This document shows positions 38,311-48,078 of a DNA stretch of 64,000 nucleotides, piece after piece. The translations under genes and the position numbers were made by a program. The stretch spans positions 124,001 to 188,000 of the forward strand of contig NZ_FMVS01000004.1 of assembly GCF_900102515.1 (NCBI RefSeq). Direction: 5' to 3'. Under the pieces are notes generated by a model that was not told the DNA's origin, searched no databases, and was given only the letters and a program-made list of their open reading frames with translations. Position 1 is the stretch's first letter, and every line of letters starts with the position of its first letter. Origin of the DNA: Butyrivibrio sp. INlla14. Lineage in GTDB: Bacteria; Bacillota; Clostridia; Lachnospirales; Lachnospiraceae.

Positions 38311-40074
38311 GTGAACGAAAAGAAAAAAATCAAGATAAGCACAAAAGATTCTATTGTTTTTCAGCTATCCGCCCTTAATCTATTAATGCTTGTAGCTTTT
38401 ACCGTAGTAATGGCGCTGGTCATTCAGTCCATGAAAACTTCTACAAACAATAGTATTTCCCTGTTTGATCATATGATGGATCTTACTACACATGAAGCTG
38501 CTTTAAAAAGCGATGTAATGTCACTATATGACCAGACAACGGGATATATCTCTGCTGGCGCTAAAGAGACTCAGGAAGCTCTCTTGCCACAGATTGAAAT
38601 CGCAAAAAGCACCATCAAGGATGATATAGAAACTCTTAATGCAGATTTTGCATCCTACGATGATGAAAAGGTCCATCAACAGCTAGCAGAAATCTCAGCT
38701 CAATATGAGCGAATGATAAGTCTTACCGATTCAGCTATTGCAAAATGCGACGCTGGTGATCAGACCAGTGCCTATACAATATTATTTGATAAAGCTGAGA
38801 TCCAGAAAATTGCTATATTCCACTCCACAAAAACTCTGGATAATGCAATTTCAAACTCAGCAGCTGCTACAACTCTTCAGATGAACGCCCTATTACAATC
38901 AGGAAATTACACTGCCTTAATAGGAACAATTGTTATTTTATTTCTCATTATAGTTAATTTCCTTATCTGCTATAAAAACATTGTCCGCAAGATCAGATCT
39001 ATTAGTGATGAAGTTAATGGCATGATTACTAACATTGAGGAAGGAAACGGAGATCTTACCACCAGGGTGAACACCCGGACTAAGTCTGAACTTTTATATA
39101 TTACAACTGGTATCAATCACTTTATTGAAACTCTTCAGGGCATCATGAAAGATGTCAAAAATGGATCCATAGTCCTTACTAGTGCTTCCGAAGAGGTTTC
39201 CTCACAGCTAAGGCTTGCAGATGACAATGTTACAAACACTTCTGCAGCTCTTGAAGAGCTCTCTGCAAATATGGAAACCCTCTCTGGTACTGTTTCTTCA
39301 ATCAATGACAGGGTTGATGATGTTCGATCTGCTGCTCAGGCTATTACTGATCAGGCTTTGTCCGGCACTGATACTGCTGTTTCTATCAAGCAGGAGGCAC
39401 AGGAACTCAAGGAAAGAGTAAATCAGAAAAAGTCCGACGCTGTAGACCAGGTTTCTCAGCTTTCGGATGTTCTTTCCAAATCTGTACAAGATTCCGAAAA
39501 AGTCAGCCAGATTGGAGAACTCACTAACGTTATTCTTGAAATTGCTTCTCAGACTAACCTCCTTGCTCTTAACGCATCTATTGAGGCCGCAAGAGCCGGA
39601 GAAGCTGGCAAAGGCTTTGCTGTCGTTGCATCAGAGATCAGTGCTCTGGCAGATAATTCCAGACAAACTGCTGGAAATATCCAGGTTATCAGTAACGAAG
39701 TAACAGAAGCAGTTAATAAACTTGCCCAAAATGCTCAGACAGCCCTTGACTATATTAATGGAACCGTTCTGGGTGATTACGACGAATTCGTTACTACAGG
39801 CGAAAAATATGAACATACCGCTGATATCATGGATGATATGCTTCATGAATTTGATGATAAAGCAGAACACCTTAATTCCATCATGCAAGAAATGGTTCAG
39901 TCTGTGCAAATGATCACTGACTCCATTCGTGAGAGCAGCACAGCTATTACTTCTTCTGCAGAGAACTCAACAGAAATTGTCAGTGGTATCAAGAAAATTT
40001 CGCAAGCAATTGATAAAAACAACGAAATTACTGAGCAGCTTAGCGAAACAACCCAAAGATTTAAGTCCTTGTAA
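38311..40074 (+). CDS. Methyl-accepting chemotaxis protein
   Basis: This 587-residue receptor starts at GTG 38311 with GGAGGAGG about 8 bases upstream. Layout: membrane helix (about residues 17-40), a helical extracellular ligand domain (about 41-197), second helix (about 199-221), HAMP region (about 222-275) and a long cytoplasmic coiled coil with the conserved CheA/CheW tip [20 protein letters not shown] (about 413-432). It relays ligand signals to CheA and hence to flagellar rotation. Its four-helix-type sensor domain could bind the loaded binding protein encoded just upstream. Confidence 0.93.
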   Translation: MNEKKKIKISTKDSIVFQLSALNLLMLVAFTVVMALVIQSMKTSTNNSISLFDHMMDLTTHEAALKSDVMSLYDQTTGYISAGAKETQEALLPQIEIAKSTIKDDIETLNADFASYDDEKVHQQLAEISAQYERMISLTDSAIAKCDAGDQTSAYTILFDKAEIQKIAIFHSTKTLDNAISNSAAATTLQMNALLQSGNYTALIGTIVILFLIIVNFLICYKNIVRKIRSISDEVNGMITNIEEGNGDLTTRVNTRTKSELLYITTGINHFIETLQGIMKDVKNGSIVLTSASEEVSSQLRLADDNVTNTSAALEELSANMETLSGTVSSINDRVDDVRSAAQAITDQALSGTDTAVSIKQEAQELKERVNQKKSDAVDQVSQLSDVLSKSVQDSEKVSQIGELTNVILEIASQTNLLALNASIEAARAGEAGKGFAVVASEISALADNSRQTAGNIQVISNEVTEAVNKLAQNAQTALDYINGTVLGDYDEFVTTGEKYEHTADIMDDMLHEFDDKAEHLNSIMQEMVQSVQMITDSIRESSTAITSSAENSTEIVSGIKKISQAIDKNNEITEQLSETTQRFKSL

Positions 40075-40095
40075 TTTCTTTTACCTGTGACATAG

Positions 40096-40139
40096 AAAAG
40101 AGCCAAAAAAGATATTTATATGTCTTTTCTGGCTCTTTT
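40096..40139. terminator. Bidirectional terminator between MCP and manA genes
   Basis: A 10-bp outer stem, AAAAGAGCCA with TGGCTCTTTT, plus an inner A/T stem lies between convergent genes. T runs follow on both strands. Confidence 0.8.
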
Positions 40140-40201
40140 ATTTTTCTGTTATAGTTTACTTTTATTCTTTTAAAAATCGAAATTTGGCCTTAAATTTTAT
40201 G

Positions 40202-41137
40202 TTATGGCACTATTGTTTTTATGACTTCTACGTTTCCTTCAATGCTATACTTGCCTGCTCCAGCAGTTATAAAAACAGAGTCTCCTTTTTTAACCTCTAG
40301 ATTTTCTCCCTCAGCGCTGATTTTGCCCTCTCCATCAATTACAAGAAGGCTGACAAAAGAACTGTCATCAACAATATCTTCATAGGGCTTTTCATTGGCC
40401 TTTATCCTGTCTACACAAAAGAAATCACAATTTACCATGTGCTCATCTGTTGACTTGTATTTCATAGGTTTTTCAATCTTTGTAACATCTAATGACTGCT
40501 GAATATGGAGCTGTCTTGGTTTACCATCGGCTCCTACTCTTCCAAAATCATATATTCTGTAGGTAACATTTGAGCTCTGCTGTATTTCTGCAATGAGAAG
40601 CCCTGCTCCTATGGAATGAAGTGTGCCAGGAGTTATAAAGATCACATCTCCACGCTTTACATATTCCTTGTGAAGAACTTCAGTTAATGTATTTTCCTTG
40701 ATTCTTCTCTCAAATTCCTCTTTTGATATTTCTTTTTCAAAGCCGTGATATAAATATGCACCTTCCTCCGCTTCTAATACGTACCACATTTCAGTTTTTC
40801 CATACTGATTCTCGTGACTAAGAGCATATTCATCATCTGGATGGACCTGGATTGAAAGAGGCTTTTTAGCGTCTATAAACTTTATTAGTATAGGAAAATC
40901 TTTATATTTTTCGCAGTTTTTTCCTAATATTTCTCTTCCTTTTCTAGCAACTACTGCAGATAATGTCTGTCCCCTTTCAATACCGTTAGTTATTATTGAG
41001 TTTCCATCTTTATGGCACGACATAACCCATGCCTCTGCACATACATCGCCATCATATTCCACGTTATATTCGTCTACTAATTTATGTCCTCCCCACAAAT
41101 AGTCCTTACATGCAGGTTTTAACAAGTACATTCCCAT
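40202..41137 (-). CDS. manA: Mannose-6-phosphate isomerase, class I
   Basis: This 311-residue cupin metalloenzyme interconverts mannose-6-phosphate and fructose-6-phosphate in the cytoplasm. Zinc ligands lie in IQVHPDDEYA (His of HPDD, preceded by Gln) and PGTLHSIGAGLLIAEIQQSS (His and Glu). The sequence YRIYDFGRVGADGKPRQLH is typical of Firmicutes ManA. The enzyme brings mannose released by the beta-mannosidase at 10.6-13.0 kb into glycolysis after phosphorylation, and it can also run in reverse to supply mannose for polysaccharide. Monocistronic. Confidence 0.93.
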   Translation of the reverse strand: MGMYLLKPACKDYLWGGHKLVDEYNVEYDGDVCAEAWVMSCHKDGNSIITNGIERGQTLSAVVARKGREILGKNCEKYKDFPILIKFIDAKKPLSIQVHPDDEYALSHENQYGKTEMWYVLEAEEGAYLYHGFEKEISKEEFERRIKENTLTEVLHKEYVKRGDVIFITPGTLHSIGAGLLIAEIQQSSNVTYRIYDFGRVGADGKPRQLHIQQSLDVTKIEKPMKYKSTDEHMVNCDFFCVDRIKANEKPYEDIVDDSSFVSLLVIDGEGKISAEGENLEVKKGDSVFITAGAGKYSIEGNVEVIKTIVP

Positions 41138-41303
41138 ATTTTCTCTCCTTTACAACACAAAAGATTATAATCATATTATTCTTTTTTAACAACAACATTC
41201 CGTGCTAGAATTTTATTATAGGCTATTCTGCTTCTAGAATTGACCGTTGTATCATGCTATACTTTTTCTTCGTATTGTCAATTTTATGTGTAAAGGAATA
41301 AGT

Positions 41304-42653
41304 ATGAACAAAGAAAACAAAATGGGCATTATGCCCGTGAAACAACTGATCATTTCTATGTCTCTGCCCATGATGATCTCTATGCTGGTTCAGGCATTGT
41401 ACAATGTAGTAGATAGTATCTTCGTCTCAAGGATCAGCGAGAGTGCTCTTTCTGCTGTTACCCTTGCTTTCCCAATGCAGAACTTCATGATTGCTCTCGG
41501 TTCTGGAACAGGTGTCGGAATTAACGCTCTTTTGTCCAGATCTCTTGGTGAAAAGAACTTCCATAACGCTGATAGTGCTGCAAATACAGGACTTTTATTA
41601 ACAGTATTTAACTATATTGTTTTTCTTTTTATTGGCCTTTTTGTAACTGTCCCTTTCATTTCAGCTCAGGAGACTAATCCTATTATTAGGGAATATGGAA
41701 TTCAGTATCTTTCAATAATATGTTTTCTTTCATTTGGTGTATTTTTCCAGATTACCTTTGAAAGACTTCTTCAGTCTACTGGAAAGACTTTTTTTAGCAT
41801 GATTTCTCAGGCTACAGGCGCAGTTATCAACATAATTTTTGATCCTCTCCTTATCTTTGGAATTGGACCTTTTCCAGAGCTTGGTGTAGCTGGTGCTGCC
41901 TATGCAACAATTTTCGGACAGGTTGTAGGTGCATCTATCGGTCTTTTCTGTAACCTTAAATTCAACAATGAGATACATTTAAGCTTCAAAAAGATTTTTT
42001 CTCCAAATGCCAGGATAATCAAAGACATCTATTATGTAGGAGTTCCATCTATCCTTATGATGTCCATTGGCTCTGTTATGACTTTCCTTATGAACCTTAT
42101 TCTCGGTGCATTTAGTTCAACTGCTGTAGCTGTATTTGGAGTTTATTTCAAGCTTCAGAGTTTCTTCTTTATGCCTGTATTTGGCCTTAATAATGGTCTT
42201 ATTCCTGTTCTTGCTTACAATTATGGTGCACGCAATAAAGACAGGATAAAAGAAGCTTTAAAGTTCGCTATGACACTGGCCGTTTCCATAATGATCATTG
42301 GTACAATATGCTTTTTATCAATCCCGGATACTCTTCTATCATTCTTTGAAGCTTCTGATGAGATGATAGCGATTGGAAGACCTGCTCTTAGGATCATAAG
42401 CTTATCATTCCCTCTTGCTGGCTTTTGTATCGCCATGGGCTCTATTTTCCAGGCTTTTTCCAAGAGTTTTTACTCTCTTATTGTTTCAGTTGGAAGACAG
42501 CTTGTAGTTCTCATTCCTGCAGCATGGTTACTTGCTCAAACCGGCGTTCTGGCCAATGTTTGGTGGGCATTCCCTATTGCAGAAATTGCCTCCTTGTGTC
42601 TTTCAAGTTTCTATTTTAAGAAACTATATACAACAACTGTATCTACGATGTAA
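41304..42653 (+). CDS. MATE-family multidrug/solute exporter
   Basis: This 449-residue protein has 12 membrane segments and MATE signatures: PVKQLIISMSLPMMISMLVQ, IFVSRISESALSAVTLAFP, GTGVGINALLSRSLGE, and later FQAFSKSFYSLIVSVGRQ. MATE exporters use Na+ or H+ gradients to expel cationic compounds. ATG 41304 has AAAGGAA about 5 bases before it; an ATG at 41247 gives an extra leader without a ribosome site. The window holds a second MATE gene at 57.1-58.5 kb, which is frameshifted. Confidence 0.92.
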   Translation: MNKENKMGIMPVKQLIISMSLPMMISMLVQALYNVVDSIFVSRISESALSAVTLAFPMQNFMIALGSGTGVGINALLSRSLGEKNFHNADSAANTGLLLTVFNYIVFLFIGLFVTVPFISAQETNPIIREYGIQYLSIICFLSFGVFFQITFERLLQSTGKTFFSMISQATGAVINIIFDPLLIFGIGPFPELGVAGAAYATIFGQVVGASIGLFCNLKFNNEIHLSFKKIFSPNARIIKDIYYVGVPSILMMSIGSVMTFLMNLILGAFSSTAVAVFGVYFKLQSFFFMPVFGLNNGLIPVLAYNYGARNKDRIKEALKFAMTLAVSIMIIGTICFLSIPDTLLSFFEASDEMIAIGRPALRIISLSFPLAGFCIAMGSIFQAFSKSFYSLIVSVGRQLVVLIPAAWLLAQTGVLANVWWAFPIAEIASLCLSSFYFKKLYTTTVSTM

Positions 42654-42742
42654 TTTTACAAAAGAGTCTTGTTATTTGCGGTTTTTCAGAATAGTGCACT
42701 AAAAAACATTACAATTTTTGGCACTTTTTCGCATCAAATGTC

Positions 42743-42771
42743 TTGTAAGGCGCATAAAATGGGTGTAGAAT
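42743..42771 (+). promoter_or_regulatory. Promoter of the HU gene
   Basis: TTGTAA (42743-42748), a 17-base spacer and TAGAAT (42766-42771) lie 44 bases before the HU ATG, a good match to sigma-A promoters. Confidence 0.7.
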
Positions 42772-42815
42772 TTTATTTGTAGTTAAAAATTCTCATTTTG
42801 AGGGAGGTATTATCC

Positions 42816-43100
42816 ATGAATAAGACAGAACTTGTTGATGCTATCGCAAAGGAAACTGGTCTTTCTAAGAAGGATTCAGAGAAGGCTGTTAAGGCTTTCA
42901 CAGAAGCTGTTTCTAAAGAGCTTAAGAAGAAAGGCAAAGTTCAGCTTGTAGGATTTGGTACATTTGAGACTGCTAAGAGAGCAGCTAGAACAGGTAAGAA
43001 TCCTCAGACTGGCGCAGCTATCAAGATTCCTGCAGCTACAGTTCCTAAGTTCAAAGCTGGTAAGGCTCTTAAGGATGCTGTAAACGGCAAGAAGAAATAA
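42816..43100 (+). CDS. HU-family DNA-binding protein
   Basis: This 94-residue protein carries the full HU/IHF fold: MNKTELVDAIAKETGLSKK, then VQLVGFGTFETAKRAARTGK with the conserved RTGKNPQTG arm, and a C-terminal helix FKAGKALKDAV. HU binds and bends DNA non-specifically, compacts the nucleoid and helps replication initiators open origins. GGGAGG lies 8-9 bases before ATG 42816. It is 4-5 kb from the replication origin and may assist initiation by the Rep protein. A strong terminator follows. Confidence 0.95.
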   Translation: MNKTELVDAIAKETGLSKKDSEKAVKAFTEAVSKELKKKGKVQLVGFGTFETAKRAARTGKNPQTGAAIKIPAATVPKFKAGKALKDAVNGKKK

Positions 43101-43115
43101 TTTTAGATTTTTTAA

Positions 43116-43147
43116 AAGCTCCTGAACTCTCGTTCAGGAGCTTTTTT
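43116..43147 (+). terminator. Terminator of the HU gene
   Basis: A 12-bp stem, AAGCTCCTGAAC with GTTCAGGAGCTT, loop TCTC, is followed by TTTT. Confidence 0.9.
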
Positions 43148-43188
43148 ATTCACAAATATATTATGTAAGCTATGTCTTATGCGCTGAA

Positions 43189-43905
43189 TTATCTTCTACC
43201 CTTTAAAGTCTCTTCAAGCTGCTTGTGAGCCATGTAGATATCCATATTTCTCTTCATATCCTGGTCAATCAGGCTTCTAATATATTTGGTTGCTGACATA
43301 TTAGATGCCTTAGCCATGTGCTCAACATAGTCTCTATATCCTCTGATATCAAGTAAAAGAAATTTCTCTTTCTCGTATCTACTCTTCTCCTGCCTTGTCT
43401 GAGGCTCAGTTCTCTTAGGCTCTGTGTATGCTTGAACCGGGCTTGGCTGCATCATAACAGGCTGCTGATAGTTAGCTACAGGTTGATTATATACAGGAGC
43501 CTGTGCTGAAGGCTGCTGATATTGTGTTACAGGAATCTGATTCACGGGATTCTGCAAGGGAACTTGTGCCTGCATCTGATCCTGGACTGGTGCCTGATAT
43601 GCTTGAGGTGCTACTGGTTCACTATAAACTGGCTGTTGAGGTTCAGGCTCTGAAATTGCTGCCTTCTCTTCGACTTCAGGTTCTACTTCCTGCAAAATAA
43701 CAGGCTCAACAACTACTTCTTCCTCAACCTTTTCTTCTACAGGTTTTGTAACCTTTTTTGTCTCAGCTGCTGACTTTTTTTCTTCTGTCTTCTTGGCTTC
43801 TTGTTTCTTATTGTCCTGTTCTTCACTAAGGCGTGTCATTCCTGCAAATAATCCACTAGATGCCTTATTTGCACCGTTTTTTAACATACTTGCCTTACTA
43901 GCCAT
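43189..43905 (-). CDS. Partition-associated protein with C-terminal ribbon-helix-helix-like domain (ParB/ParG-like)
   Basis: This protein of 238 residues is downstream of parA and overlaps it (TGATG). The N-terminus (about 1-30, KASMLKNGANKASSGLFAGM) may touch ParA. A Lys/Glu-rich stretch and a long Pro/Gln/Tyr/Val linker follow (about 35-165). The C-terminal 60 residues read FLLLDIRGYRDYVEHMA and MSATKYIRSLIDQDM, a strand-helix-helix pattern like RHH centromere-binding proteins. Position and fold suggest it is the second partition protein. It has no ParB homology that I can see. GAGGAGG lies 7 bases before ATG 43905. Confidence 0.72.
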   Translation of the reverse strand: MASKASMLKNGANKASSGLFAGMTRLSEEQDNKKQEAKKTEEKKSAAETKKVTKPVEEKVEEEVVVEPVILQEVEPEVEEKAAISEPEPQQPVYSEPVAPQAYQAPVQDQMQAQVPLQNPVNQIPVTQYQQPSAQAPVYNQPVANYQQPVMMQPSPVQAYTEPKRTEPQTRQEKSRYEKEKFLLLDIRGYRDYVEHMAKASNMSATKYIRSLIDQDMKRNMDIYMAHKQLEETLKGRR

Positions 43906-44732
43906 CACTTATCCTCCTCTAAGAATTCATCAATAAAATCATCGTAATCTCTTGCAGCAGAAGAACCACCTGCATATTCAAACAGGTCCATCTTCATAGT
44001 CTGTGCTTCCTCTACAGAAACATTAAGTCTGATCTTGGATTTATATACCTTTGTATTAAGAAGTTCGGCCTTCTCCTCTATATCTCCAATCCAAATCTTA
44101 GCATTTGCTGTATTTCTCACCTTGGTTACTAGAATTCCATCTACCTTGAGCTTATCATTAGTATAATCATGTATTTGATCAATAAACTTATATAGTCTTG
44201 ATAATCCCTGCAATGAATAAGCACCTGGCTCCAAAGGAATAATTACTTCATCTGCAACTGTAAGTATATTCATCAGCACGACACCAAGAGCAGGGCTGCA
44301 GTCAAAGACACAGAAATCATAGTCCTTCTCAATACCTGCAAAAGCCTCTTTAATCAGTCTCTCTCTTCCTAACCCGGAAAATGTCATATCTGCAGATGCC
44401 AGATCTATTCCACCTACAATAAGATCAAGATTCTCTGCAATAGGTATTATTGCCTTATTAATGTCCTTTTTCTTGGCCATTACCTCAAATAATTTAGCTG
44501 GTACATTTTCATAGAAATATTCCTGCTGCTCTTCAGTAAGCTGCTCAATATCCTCCGGATCTGGATCAATCTCATTTAAATTTATTCCAGCTGACATAGA
44601 CAGATTCTCCTGTGGATCAGCATCCACTACAAGAACCTTATAACCCCTTTTAGACAGGCCTACGGCCATTGCATAGCTAGATGTAGTCTTAGCCACGCCC
44701 CCTTTTTGGTTGCTGAACGCAATAATACGCAT
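43905..44732 (-). CDS. parA: ParA-family partition ATPase
   Basis: This 275-residue protein has the deviant Walker A box KGGVAKTTSS (Lys10 signature Lys and Lys15), switch motifs VLVVDADPQENLS and FCVFDCSPALGVV, and EPGAYSLQGL. ParA dimers bind DNA non-specifically with ATP and move a partner-bound centromere, segregating low-copy replicons. There is no N-terminal HTH, so it is not an autorepressor of the P1 type (Ia); regulation likely rests on the downstream partner. AGGAGGA precedes the ATG by 5-6 bases. Its promoter lies in the AT-rich region to the right. Confidence 0.93.
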   Translation of the reverse strand: MRIIAFSNQKGGVAKTTSSYAMAVGLSKRGYKVLVVDADPQENLSMSAGINLNEIDPDPEDIEQLTEEQQEYFYENVPAKLFEVMAKKKDINKAIIPIAENLDLIVGGIDLASADMTFSGLGRERLIKEAFAGIEKDYDFCVFDCSPALGVVLMNILTVADEVIIPLEPGAYSLQGLSRLYKFIDQIHDYTNDKLKVDGILVTKVRNTANAKIWIGDIEEKAELLNTKVYKSKIRLNVSVEEAQTMKMDLFEYAGGSSAARDYDDFIDEFLEEDK

Positions 44733-44759
44733 AACTCCTCCTAAATATATCCTATATCA

Positions 44760-47100
44760 TTATTTTTTTACTTATCCTTTGATATTATATTCTATTACAT
44801 ATCTAGATTCAATAATGAATATTATAAATATAATGCATTAAATACATATATTATACATCTATTATATTCATTATCTATTTTCTATTTGTTATATAACTTA
44901 TATCTATATTATGCTTTTTATTTCCAATATTATTTTATATATCTTATATATCTTATATTTTATATATCTATTTTATCTTATATTTCTTATATAATTATGT
45001 ATTCTCTTTTATGCCATATTTATATATATTATATATCTTCTACAAGCTATCTATAATTTTGCTAATGTTATATATCATGAATATGGAATATAAAATATAT
45101 CTATTATTTCGGACGTTACATTTTTTAGTTTGTTATATATCTTATTTACATTATATTTTATATATCAATCTCAATAAAGATAAATGATATATCATATATA
45201 CCGTCTATATCGAATATATCATTTTCGTGATTTAAAATTGTTGTTGGGAATATATATTACAGTTATATATAACATATAATTTATTTATAAATTTTATTTC
45301 TAATTGTAGCAAGTTATTTTTTATGGTTGATATATAACATATATAGTAATTGTTAGATCCATTATTATTATTCATAATTTGATCTTCTACTTATGCTGTA
45401 CAATACCAGTCTGGATAATCAAGATTAAGAATACGTTTTGATAAATATGTTATATATATATACGATGTCTCTATATGAATTCCTTTGCACAAATATATAA
45501 CATATATAGCATATCTATTTTTATAAATTATTTTCAAGCAAATAGTTACTAATGAATTTTCACTATATGTAATATCTCTTAAATATCTTATATATTATAT
45601 ATCGAATACTGGTTCTGTTTTGATTCATTCTATATCTTATTTTTGATATATATCATATATATTGCATATCATGTGCATAATCTATATTATTGTTATGTGT
45701 GATATATTTGTTATATATTGTATTATTATTCTATATTTACTATATTTATATTATATATCTTATATCTTATATCTACTCATTATATTTGATATATTTGTTC
45801 TAGATTATATATATGTATATCGGTTATATATCTGATATATGTACTGTATAGTCAATATCTTATATTAGATATAGATAATCAATATATACTATATAATAGA
45901 TACTATTCATATAATAAATATTGATTATATCGCATATATTTGTTATAATATATGTGTGAGTTATTAGATAAATATGAAATATATTATATACATAGAAAAT
46001 ATAGCATATAAATAATATATGATAAATATTCAATATATTTTATAAGCATTATATTGTCTAATGATCAGAAAAGTGTCTCAATTAGAAGATAATTAAAACC
46101 AGCAATCAGGCCAAGGACAATAGAAATCCTGGATAATAAAAAAATCAATAAAATGATTAATTTTCATCAAGTTATGTAGCGATTTTAATCAAAATTCGAT
46201 ATAACGCAATATTGTGACTGCTAATGTAAAGATATGCGAAGCAAAAGAATAAAAAAAGAATTTAAGATTTCTAAAAAATCTATAAAATTCCGAATCATAA
46301 AGATGCAATATTGAATATTTCATAATGCAAGTTATAAAACCTCATAAATACTGGGAATAATATGTGCAAGAAAAGAAATTGCTAATAAAATAATTAATGG
46401 TTGCTAGAAATATTGTATTTTTTTGAAATGCCATTAATTTTATAAAGATTAGTATGTCCACAAATATGTAGAAAATATGCTTAATTATCATTGATATTAA
46501 TTTTTGATTTGATAATTAATGCTATTATTTAGAAATATAAATATTTGGATGGAAAATATTGAGTAAATTAGTCAATAATTTATTAAAATAAATTACATTA
46601 TTAGTTAAAATGATAATTATAATAATATTCTTGTGGAACAAAAGCATAAGATGAAAAATAATAAAAGAATAAAAAGACAATAAGAAATATTTAGTTACTA
46701 CAGGGAGATTTTATAAATTTTAGTCTTGTTAAATCAGATATTAATTATTTATATCGTACGTTTGTATAACACTAGAATATAATTGTATTTTATATAACAT
46801 ACGATATTATAGTTAAAATGTTAAATATTTGCATGAAAATATCTAGCTAATTATCACAAATGAAAAGTATCAAGAAATAATTCTAAAGATCTATTCACTT
46901 TATCTATATTTCCAGGGATAATAATTTTATATAAGTTAATATCTATCATATTTGCTAATCTTTCTTAATAAATATATTTTTTTAATGATAAATAATAAAA
47001 TTTGATCTTTTCTGTTAACTGCTTTTGTGTTTTTTTTGTATTTTTAAACTACAATTAGTTATTAATTAATTTTAGATGAAAAGCTGATAAATACTGGCTT
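44760..47100. other. AT-rich gene-free origin/partition region
   Basis: About 2.3 kb with no plausible gene; every frame longer than 60 codons is absent or an artefact. 44760-46060 consists mainly of TAT/ATA runs, many in palindromes. 46060-47100 is A/T-rich without the palindromes. Such easily melted DNA beside iterons fits a DNA-unwinding element and a centromere-like site for the parA locus. G+C is far below that of the flanking genes. No tRNA or clear hairpin terminator was found here. Confidence 0.7.
45263..45507. repeat. Cluster of TATATAACATATATA palindromic elements
   Basis: Copies of the core ATATAACATATA or its complement TATATGTTATAT occur at 45263-45279, 45330-45345, 45445-45462 and 45492-45507, and looser forms follow to about 46000. 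The same core forms the 44-bp palindrome at 49245-49288 and recurs at 51398-51438 and 62493-62511. A binding site for the RHH partition protein is a reasonable guess. Confidence 0.55.
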
Positions 47101-47113
47101 TGTGAATAATTAG

Positions 47114-48058
47114 GTGACTAAAAAGGGCTCTAAAAGTGTGTGGAAAGGGAACTAGAGGTGTATAGAAAGGGAATAGATAGTGAAATAAAAGGGAATTCGG
47201 GATTATAGCATTTGGTAAAGTGTTTGGGGATGAAAGGATATGCTTTTAGGAATAAAAGGTGATCAAAAAGGGAATAAGTAAAGAGAAGGATATTATATAT
47301 AGTCATATCGTAATAGTAATGGCCAGAAATCGTGAAAAAGCACGGTTCCTGGCTTTTTTTATAACCATCCAATATTATAGGTGACCAAAAAGGGAACATT
47401 GAAAATATCTAATAATATGTATCTGATAATAAGATAAAAACCTACAATAAAAAGAAAGGTAAATAAACTTAATAGAATAAGGATAAGTGTATAAGAAAAG
47501 ATCAAATAATAAAAAGGTGACAAAAAAGGGAATGAATTAAAAAAATGCTTTTAATATAGTTGAGTAATATATCTGAGCAAAAAACAAGAAATGCCTTATT
47601 TATGGGCGTTTTAATGATTTGTCCTTTTTGTGGTGACTAAAAAGGGAATGCAAAAGTGTACTAAAAGGGAACAAAAATAAGATGCTCAAAAAAATCAGGA
47701 AAAAATATTTTTTTAGGTTTAAAAGAAATAAAAAGGGTATTAAAAGTGACTAAAAAGGGATTAAAAATGACCGATATGGATAAACCAAAGAAGTCAAATG
47801 GTAACAAAAGGGGCGCACAATATCCCAAAAGTGCACAAAAAGGGAATAGAAAAAATTGACCATAGCGGTCATCAATTTCTAGTATATTACATTTGACAAA
47901 CACGCAAAATATAGGCAAAATTAGCTTGCAAGTGATAAAAAAGGGAATATAATAAATATAAAAGTAAACAAAAAGGGAATGTTATTTATTCTCAATGTAA
48001 CTGAAAGGTGCATAGAAAGGGAATTCGTTATAGTTTCAAAGGTGTACAAAAAAGGAAT
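47114..48058 (+). repeat. Replication origin: about 16 Rep-binding iterons
   Basis: Iterons of consensus GTGNACAAAAAGGGAAT start at 47114, 47136, 47158, 47180, 47259, 47381, 47517, 47633, 47656, 47746, 47831, 47932, 47964, 48008 and 48042, with a degenerate copy at 47801. All point the same way, toward rep. The first four have an exact 22-bp period (two helix turns). The last copy ends about 20 bases before the rep ATG, so bound initiator could also repress rep. Rep_3-type plasmids use just this layout. Confidence 0.9.
47322..47360 (+). terminator. Strong terminator hairpin inside the iteron region
   Basis: A 13-bp stem with one mismatch (47322-47334 with 47341-47353), loop AAAAAG, is followed by T7. 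No gene lies just upstream on the plus strand, so it may end a short RNA from the origin or shield the rep region from read-through. Confidence 0.75.
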
Positions 48059-48078
48059 CTGTACATTATGGGGGTATT

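Noticed and set aside
44760-47100. tRNA or other structured RNA genes in the AT-rich gap
   Set aside because: No cloverleaf, no GTTCRA-type box and far too AT-rich.
47130-47918. Two minus-strand frames of 85-89 codons in the iteron region
   Set aside because: Their sequence is made of iterons read backward (Phe/Pro/Leu-rich), with no ribosome site.
47114-48058. Regular short repeats that could be taken for a CRISPR array
   Set aside because: Units are about 17 bp, spacing varies from 22 to 136 bp, no cas genes are near, and they lie just before a Rep_3 initiator: iterons.
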